Assembly (NCBI GenBank): GCA_004565275.1
Contig: SDOX01000007.1
Span: 746,277 to 810,276, forward strand
Direction of reading: 5' to 3'
Source: Nannochloropsis salina CCMP1776
Lineage: Eukaryota; Sar; Eustigmatophyceae; Eustigmatales; Monodopsidaceae
Length of the DNA stretch: 64,000 nt
The first letter of the stretch is position 1, and each line of letters opens with the position of its first letter. Below the pieces are notes generated by a model. That model saw only the letters and a list, made by a program, of their open reading frames with translations, did no database searches and was not told the origin of the DNA. A program made the translations under genes and the position numbers. Shown here piece by piece: positions 57,095-64,000 of this stretch.

Positions 57095-60084
57095 CTAAAA
57101 CAAGGCTTTCCATCTCTTCTTGTCCTCCATTCTTTCCCCCGTCCCTACCCGGGAGAGCTCTTCGTACGCTTTTCTAAATCCATCCAGCATCATCTTTTGC
57201 TTGTCCTCCTTCAAAACATCCCCCAAATCGTGTTCTTTGGCGCTCCCACAGCATTCAAATGGGTCCTCCACCGCCATCCGCCACAACACCTTAAACGCCT
57301 TCCTTCCTCCACCCCCCGAGGGCCCTTCCTCCGCCGGCACATCTCCCTTGTCCATGAGCATCCTTTGGCGGATCGAAACGACGGTGCGGACTGGGTTGAA
57401 GTGGTACCCGTAGTAATGAAAAAAGCCCCGCACGAGGGTGCTCAGAGGGAAAGAGGAAGGAAGGACAGGGGAGAACGCAGCGTTGGCAGCGGTTGTATCC
57501 GCACAGTAGGATACGTCGCACCCGAAGCAGTACTCGCGGTCGCGCGGGTGGGGTGGAAGGAGGGAGGGATGTTGAAGGACAGGGAGGAGGCGGAGCTGCT
57601 GCAAATAGTGGATACAGAGGAGAGAGAGGGCATAGGAGGAGAAGAAGCCTTGAGCGGCCCCATTGCATTGGTGGACGCGGGCCCATGCCTTGACGAGAAG
57701 GATTAGGGGCCGCACCCGGTCCTCACACTGGAGATAGGAGAAGAGGAGGCCTGGGAGGAGGGCGGGGGGGAGGGAGGGGAAGGGGTGGGTGGGAGGGATG
57801 GACTCGCAGGCAGGGTCTTAGGCATGATCCTGTCTCCCTCCCTTCTCTCTGTTTTCTTCCACCCTTCCCTCCAGTCACGACGTCCTAACACACGCATCAG
57901 ACGTTTGTATCCCTCCCTTGGGCCTGCCCACTCTCCCTCTTTCCCTCCTCCCGTCCCTTCCTTCCCTCCATTCACCTGTATTGTAAACCGCGCCGATGTT
58001 GTTGATGCACAAGTCGCATTGCCACGCGCCCCCTCCTTTCTTTACCCCCTTCCCTGCCCGCTTCCGCTTGTCGCCCATGTCCCTGAATGTGACGATCGGG
58101 ACCCGCGTAGTGTGCAGCGTTCGGAGTATCTCGTACCGCGCTCTCTCTTTTCCGTTGTTCATTTCGTGCCCTCTGTGCCCTCCGCCGGTGTTCTCCAGGC
58201 AACCTTGGACACGGAAGACGAGGCGCTTCGATTCTTCCAGGGCTTTGTCGGCGGTGCGGACGGCGGCCAAGTCTTGCTCGACTTCCCGCACTCTCTTGGC
58301 ATCCTTTCCCTGTTGCAGTGCTTCAAGCCGTCCGACCGTTGCTTGAAACGCCTGGCGAGCCGTTTCTACCCGGCTTTCCAACAGCTTGTATTCCTTTTCT
58401 AAGATTTCTGCATTGGTTCTGGCCCTACGCAGCGCCCTTTCCGCGTCCATCCGCTGCATCTCGAGGTCAGGGGGTAGGGAGGGGGAGGGGGTAGGAGGGA
58501 GGGAGGGGAGGGGGGGAGGGAGGGAGGGAGTCCAAAAGATTCTCACGCTTCTTCTCGAGGGCGTTCAACTTTTGTTCCAGGCTCTTGCAGAGCTTGTTCG
58601 CCCTCGTCCATCGGGAGAGCCCCCGGCCCCGCAGCTCGACCTGCCGCTGCCACCTTTTGCGAAAGTCTTTCTCTTGCTGGAAGAGGTGGAGGTAGGGGCG
58701 GAGGTAGGGGTGGTGGAGGCGGTCGAGGGCGCGAGCGCGGGCCGCTTCGTGTCTGTTGGTAGCCTCTACGAGGGAAGGAATGAAGAGACACAGGTCGATG
58801 TCACTGCATGGAGAGGAAGGAGGGAGGGAGGGAGGGAGGGAAGGGAGGAGGGAGAGAGGGAGGGGAATGGGTCAGCAAGGATCACCCGGTCGGGGCCTCA
58901 TAAAGAGAAGAGAGGGAGGGAGAGAGGGAGGGAGGAAAGGAGGGGGAAGGGGGGGATAAGCGAGGAAGGAGATTATCACATGTACGCTACATTCCCATCA
59001 ATTACAGGCAGCACCTTTTCTCAAGGACACTCGACCTCTAGTTCTCTCTCCTCTCTGCTCAGTTTTGAGCTCAATAGCCCCCCCTCTCTCCTCCCCCTCC
59101 TCCCCTTCACCTGCCCGTGGAGCCAAGTCCACAAGGGGCTGAGCCGAAGACCAGGACACGAGCGAGTCGGAACGCTGGATTCTTTCGCAGGACCCCCTCC
59201 AGCCTGTCCCGCACGGCCTCCACCTCCTCCGCCTGGTCCGGGGGGGGGCAGAGCCTGTCGAAGCACTCCACGCAAGTGGCCTCCAGGAGCGTCGAGTGGG
59301 ACGGCGGGAGGGTGGGAGGGAGGGCGGGGGGAGGGGTGGGGCCCTTCAGGTACCAGGCGTGGAGGTCGGCAAGGCGTTGGGCCTGCCTCCTCAAGGCTTC
59401 CGCCTGCGTGCCCTTTATACAGGAGAGAAAGCTGGAAAGATCGGCACGGACAGCTCGGTGAAGCAGACGGGCCGCGTGGCGCAGGCAGGAGGAAGGGTCA
59501 GACGGGCATGATTGAACGCGCTTGGAGGGAGGAGGAAAGGCGCCAGCGTGGCCATCAGCAGCGAGGAGGGCGACCTGCGTGAGGGAGGTGTATATTGCAT
59601 AGGCCCCGGGTGAAGCCCGACGCTCTTTGAGGACAGGCGTGGATTGAGGAGGGGAGGAGGAGGAGGAGGAAGGACGTGGAGGGTAGTGGATTCCCAGGCA
59701 GCTGTGCAAGTCGTCGATGATGGAGAGGAGAGAGGGCGGACTCTCCTTCCCGGTCGGGGCTGTCTTCTGCACCTCCGTGCCGACGGCGTCCTCCACTCCC
59801 TTCACTGTTCCAGAGTCTTCGTTTTCCGAATTTTCTCCCTGGTCGACGTCAGCGCCCTCTGTCTCGTTTGATATGATGCCTTTTTGGGAATTTTTGCCAA
59901 CCAAGGCTAAGTCGGAGGTTATGCGAAGAATCGTCGCCTCAAAAGCAGCAGGCGCTTTGTTTTCTGGTGGAGTATCAGCATCCCGTATAGTTTTGACGCC
60001 AGCTATCCTCGCGCCCTTAAGTGCAGACTTTGCTGTAGAAGCAATGTCTGTTGTATTGCAGGGAGCTGAGCCCGTACCCTCCAT
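57095..60084 (-). CDS. TUTase / non-canonical poly(A) polymerase
   Basis: Template-independent RNA nucleotidyltransferase that adds U or A to RNA 3' ends. Exons 60084-59111, 58803-58547, 58459 (or slightly upstream) to 57976, and 57750-57095. The first two join (AG|T) to form the catalytic signature: VLVFGSAPCGLGSTGSDIDL, with GS and the DxD pair. The third catalytic Asp is in WQCDLCINN, but about 230 residues later instead of the usual 50-60, after a coiled-coil insertion (RWQRQVELRGRGL, LEKEYKLLESRVETARQAF). After the last intron come VRPLILLVKAWARVH, GFFSSYALSLLCIHYLQ and the PAP-associated part AVEDPFECCGSAKEHDLGDV. The N-terminal 300 residues are low complexity plus a helical region. The junction at 58459/58547 is out of phase by one base in a GGGA tract, so an indel or a missed small exon is likely there. 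Confidence 0.87.
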
Positions 60085-61147
60085 AATAGCGTTGAGGTAT
60101 TCGCTATTACTTCAATGCTGCCCAACGCCTGTGAGGAAAAAAAGCTCCAGGCGGCCTCCCCGCGACCGGTTGTATTCTTCTCTTTTCCTCCCGTCCCGCG
60201 ACAACAAACCGGGCGTGATTTCGACTGTAACGATGAAGATGCTCGTAGGTTATCTGACGTGACGTGTCGGGCACATATATCTAGGCATTGATGACTGGAG
60301 GGTCTTTCTCGTAACGGTTCATGGAGAACGAGGGGGGTGGGTGGGGAGGTTGGCGAGCTTCAACGGGGGATAAAATAATATAAATAGTAAATGTCTTGAT
60401 ACAGACTGAAGTACTTTAATAAAATAAATGATTTAGCAAGGCCCTAAGTGGTGGACTCATGCCAATGCGTCACAAGTATGCGTTATATATGATGAGAGGC
60501 TTGAGGCAATAAACAAGCTCTCTGATGACCTGGCTAGAAAGAATTCTTGCAGAGAAATAACCAGACTTGGTATTTTTAATCCAAACCGCACCTCCCATTT
60601 ATATATATTCGGCTTTCTTTCTATTCGCACTCTTTGCCTCCTGCCCTTACCCTCAGTCGCGAGTAATCTTTTTCTACATATCTGCCACAAGTTCGTCATC
60701 GGCACTGTTTTTCAATATCTAGTCGCTTCTGGTGTCACATTAAATCTAATTCCCACACCACCCAGATCAAACGTATCCAGGACCACATCATGCTCGTCGG
60801 TAAGGTAACATCCCCATCAAGTCCGCGCTAGCACATTCCTGTACAGATAGGGTTAAAATTCGATTTGTTATGCCCAGAGTATGTAAGACGTCCTTCTCCC
60901 GTGTAATAAATGTACGCGTATGCAATGAGAGGACAAGCGGACACGCCTGATCTGTCCACGGTAGTGCATTTGTTGGTAAATCGATCCAAAAAAACGGACA
61001 AAGACCCATTTCGTCTCCTCCGAGACATTTGCAGAGCCCAATAGGGCTCACGCGAGGTCCAAAGCCCGCATATCCGCGTCCCCACATACCCAATTCATCC
61101 ATCACACTACCCTTTCTCCCTGAAAGGCCTGAATCGCGCCTTTTTAC
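60085..61147. other. Intergenic region; may hold a last ALDH exon
   Basis: Upstream of the TUTase and downstream of the last recognised aldehyde dehydrogenase exon, which ends at a GT donor (61147). A short final exon of that gene must lie here or the intron is retained; I could not place it. Confidence 0.45.
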
Positions 61148-62576
61148 CTTGCTTAGCTGCACCAAGTAAATGACTCCCAGGACCATCAAGAGCGCCTGCA
61201 GCAGGCGCTTGGCGTTCGAGACTGTGACTATGGTGGTCTTGAATTCGATGCCGGCCACCGCGTCCGTGAGGAGCCGGAAGGCCTGTGTGTGTCACGAACA
61301 AGGGTGAGGGAGGGGCGCAGGGAGGGGGAGAACACGTGGGCACGACGAGGACGAGGATGGGGGCCACGGCATTGTCCCTCCCTCCCTCCTTCCCTCCCTC
61401 CCTCCCTCCCTCTTTCCCTTCCTACCTTGTGCTTGGCAGGCGTGTACGGCGCATACCTCACTGAGACTGGCACATCCCCCAGCCAATGGTCCCAGCGCCA
61501 CAAGACCCCCCGGACGTGCGTGAAGCTTTCGTAGGAAAAGCTGGGAGGAGGGAGGGAGAAAAGGTTACAGGGCTCGAAATGGGGCTTCGAGCCACTGGCA
61601 TGACGGGAGAGGGTAAGGGGTGGGGAGGGAGAAAGAGAGGGAGGGAGAGAGGGAAAGCATGCACCTACCGGCCATGGTACTGCCCCAGGCCGCTGGTGCC
61701 AATCCCACCAAAGGGGAGGGTGGTGCAGGCGAACTGGACCAGCGTGTCGTTGAGACAGACCCCGCCGGAGGGGACCTGTTGCATCACAAGGTCGCACGTG
61801 GCGCTGAGGGAAGGAGAAAGGGAGGGAGTGAGGGAGGAGCGAGCCCCCACGTGGGAATGTGGTGTCGTGGAATCCGAGGGCAGCGACTTCTCCGTCAGCC
61901 CTTCCTCTCTAAGTGACACCTCCCTCCCTCCTTCCCTCCCTCCTTCCTTCCCTTTCTCCTTCCCTCCCTCCCTCCTTTCCCACCTGTCGCTGGCAAAGAT
62001 ATAGAGAGCCAACGGCTGGGGCTTGCGGCGAATGATCTGGATCGCTTCTTCAGCGCTCTCCACTTGGAGGGTGGGAAGGATCGGTCCTGAGGGAGGACGG
62101 GCAGGAGGGAGGGAGGGAGCGAGGGAAGGAGGAATGGAGGGAGGGAGGGAGGTGAAGAAGGGGGGGAAAGGCCGTCCGAGTGAATAAAAGGTTGGCTGGC
62201 ATGGAAGGAAGCAGAAGGGAGGGGAGGCAACCCGGGAAAGGAAGAGGGACGGAGGGAGGGAGGGACGGAGGGAGGGAGGGAGGGAGGGAGGGAAGGGACG
62301 GAGGGAGGGAGGGAGGTCAATTAAAAGGGGCGGGGAAGCTTGTGGTTCCTTGATCCTTTAAAGCCGCGCGGGTCCCGAAGAGTGCTATGCTGCCTCCGAT
62401 ACGACAGAAGGCGCTCGCCTTACAAAGTGTCATGCCCTATGATCCTCACCCTTTTCTCTTTTACTCTCCTCCGCCTCCCTCTCCTCTAGTTGCTCTACCT
62501 GCAACTGCTTCGAGACGCGAGACGAGGCTTGCGCTGAGATCGACCGACTAGGTACCAGAGGTTCTATACCCTCCAT
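61148..62576 (-). CDS. Fatty aldehyde dehydrogenase (ALDH3), C-terminal part only
   Basis: ALDH3-type enzyme that oxidises long-chain aldehydes; membrane-anchored. Recognised exons: 62086-61984 (GPILPTLQVESAEEAIQ), 61803-61669 (VPSGGVCLNDTLVQF, LPFGGIGTSGLGQYHGR), 61540-61426 (FSYESFTHVRG) and 61282-61148, which encodes a hydrophobic tail anchor (LLQALLMVLGVIYLVQLSK). All join in phase. These cover only the last third of the family. The NAD-binding core and the catalytic Glu and Cys are nowhere between 62087 and 64000. An exon at 62576-62450 (MEGIEPLVPSRSISAQ, ending in phase 1) is splice-compatible with the exon at 62086, so it may be the gene's first exon; the core would then have been lost from the assembly in the (GGGA)n region 62097-62312, or from the genome. 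The upstream exon could also belong to another gene. Confidence 0.75.
62097..62312. repeat. (GGGA)n-rich block at the ALDH break
   Basis: Several GGGA arrays (for example 62264-62295 and 62297-62313) lie where exons for the catalytic core of the aldehyde dehydrogenase are expected. This is the same sequence type that flanks both N gaps. Confidence 0.8.
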
Positions 62577-64000
62577 TGTCTACGCGGGAGGAAAAGGAGG
62601 ATAAACATGATCGGTCAACGTGTTCAGACAGGGAGCCATAGTCAAGTTTTAGAAGGGAGAGGAAGAAAAACATAAAATGCCCGGTTAAGGGCTCATAATT
62701 CCACGCATTCAGTCCACATATCCTCAATTCTATATTCTCAATGCATTTACATGCATTATAGGACGGGAAAGCGCGGTTTTGTGGGGAATGGAAGTTGTTC
62801 TCGAGTGAAGGTGCCCTTACTTCAACCGCGGGCTGAGTCCTCATATCAGCTTTGGGTTTATATTATACAGAAATGTAACGTGAAACTCATGAAAAAAAAC
62901 CACTATAAAGCCTTAAAGGAGCCTATGAATGAGCCCCATCTACTTTTTAGGGCTGTAGTCTGTCATCAGTGCGTTAATCAATGTCCATGACAGAACTTTA
63001 CAAGGGCAATGCCCACCCTTAACGCACAGTGGCGTGACCATTAAAAGCAATTAAAAAGTATACGCCCTCCCCCAGAGCAACTCTCGTGAAAGGACCGCGA
63101 AAGTACGATGTTCAAGTCACTGTACAGGCGACGTCGACACAGGACATGTCCCATGGCTCTTTTGATCCATGTTTGTCGCCATCCCGAGTGTTTTACGGCT
63201 GGGAACGCCACGTACCACGCTCTGCTCTCTGCTTGAACATAGGATGGTTACCCTTTTCCATGTACATACGGATCCAGAAACATGAATGCATCGAGGACAA
63301 GTGACTTTATCTACCACTGACTCTCCTGCGGCCATGGAATTCTCCACGGGGTCGTTTTTGCGGGCGTGCCGCCCGTCCTGACTTTCCCTGCCCCTCATTC
63401 CCACCTCCTCCCTTTCGAGCGCCATTGCTCCATGGATTTCACGCTTAATTATTGGGGAAAGGGCAGGCACCTGCTCGTTTTTGATACCTTTTGATTGTAG
63501 CTGTTGTCTGTGGTAGCTTGGTAATGTGGCTGTCCGCTTATGGTCGCTTTTAAGACATTTGGAATGGACGCCGGCCAGGCCCATCTAGCTCCTCCATGTG
63601 TTTGATCATCCATCGCACTACAATATATCATACCACGCACATGTCTCATTCTTCTCGTCTCCCTGCATTCCTTCCACTCAGGCACTTCCCTCGTCGTTTC
63701 TCTGTTCCTCCCTGCTCGGAACGCGGCACGCTCGGGCCTATGCCTCGTGGGAAAGCTCACCCCCATGAGAGGGGAGGCTATCGGGTCACACAACTTAAAG
63801 CCCGTCCCCCTCCGCGCCATTCGCATTACCCCACGTGCGCGCACGCTACAACTACTGCGCTCAAACTACTGGCCTTCCTCTCGCTTTTGGCCCTGGGGAG
63901 GGGGAAAGGAAAACGGGCCGTGCCAGTAGGGTTCCATCTCGGTCCCTTCCACAGGCATAAGACACATGCCGCACACATCGGATGGCTAGACAGGTACAAG
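62577..64000. other. Terminal region, no gene recognised
   Basis: Short open frames on both strands, none with recognisable protein features; specifically, no aldehyde dehydrogenase core sequence is visible. Confidence 0.45.

Overview
This is eukaryotic nuclear DNA, most likely from a photosynthetic stramenopile of the eustigmatophyte (Nannochloropsis/Microchloropsis) type. Evidence: spliceosomal introns in most genes, about 21 recognisable genes in 64 kb, a golgin, a V-ATPase proteolipid, cactin, a CrtI-type carotenoid desaturase and an omega-3 fatty acid desaturase typical of EPA-producing algae. The organism assignment is an inference from gene content; no marker RNA is present. (GGGA)n/(TCCC)n tracts occur throughout, mostly at intron ends, and two 100-N assembly gaps (6109-6208 and 41359-41458) sit inside such tracts.

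Layout. 0.6-7.1 kb: CrtI-type desaturase (+) converging on an omega-3 desaturase (-). 8.7-12.4 kb: SLC35F-type transporter (-) and HMG-box protein (-). 14.2-27.4 kb: a ubiquitin/Golgi block with a UBL-PUB-STI1-like-UIM protein (-) divergent from a 2.2-kilo-residue GRIP golgin (+), followed by ubiquilin (+). 28.8-31.6 kb: small secreted CBM49-like protein (+) and an endonuclease/exonuclease/phosphatase-fold protein (-). 32.7-37.4 kb: proteasome chaperone PSMD5 (-) divergent from mitochondrial protease OMA1 (+). 37.8-42.6 kb: WSCD-like sulfotransferase (-) and cactin (-, core lost in a gap). 44.7-51.9 kb: LarB-like protein (+), V-ATPase subunit c (-), rhomboid-like protein (+). 52.9-56.7 kb: orphan protein (-), LRRC56-like leucine-rich-repeat protein (+), cysteine-rich CWC protein (+). 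57.1-62.6 kb: TUTase/non-canonical poly(A) polymerase (-) and the C-terminal part of an ALDH3-type fatty aldehyde dehydrogenase (-).

The genes do not form one pathway. Themes are protein quality control (ubiquilin, UBL-PUB protein, PSMD5, OMA1, rhomboid), lipid/carotenoid metabolism (CrtI, omega-3 desaturase, aldehyde dehydrogenase) and RNA processing (cactin, TUTase). Most exon joins below were derived by hand from GT-AG sites and reading phase.

The points most worth following: self-complementary repeat tracts at opposite ends of many introns; a LarB (nickel-pincer cofactor) homologue in a nuclear genome; a UBL-PUB-STI1-UIM protein sharing a motif with the neighbouring ubiquilin; a TUTase with a long helical insertion inside its catalytic domain; and a head-to-head telomere-like palindrome at 32.6 kb.
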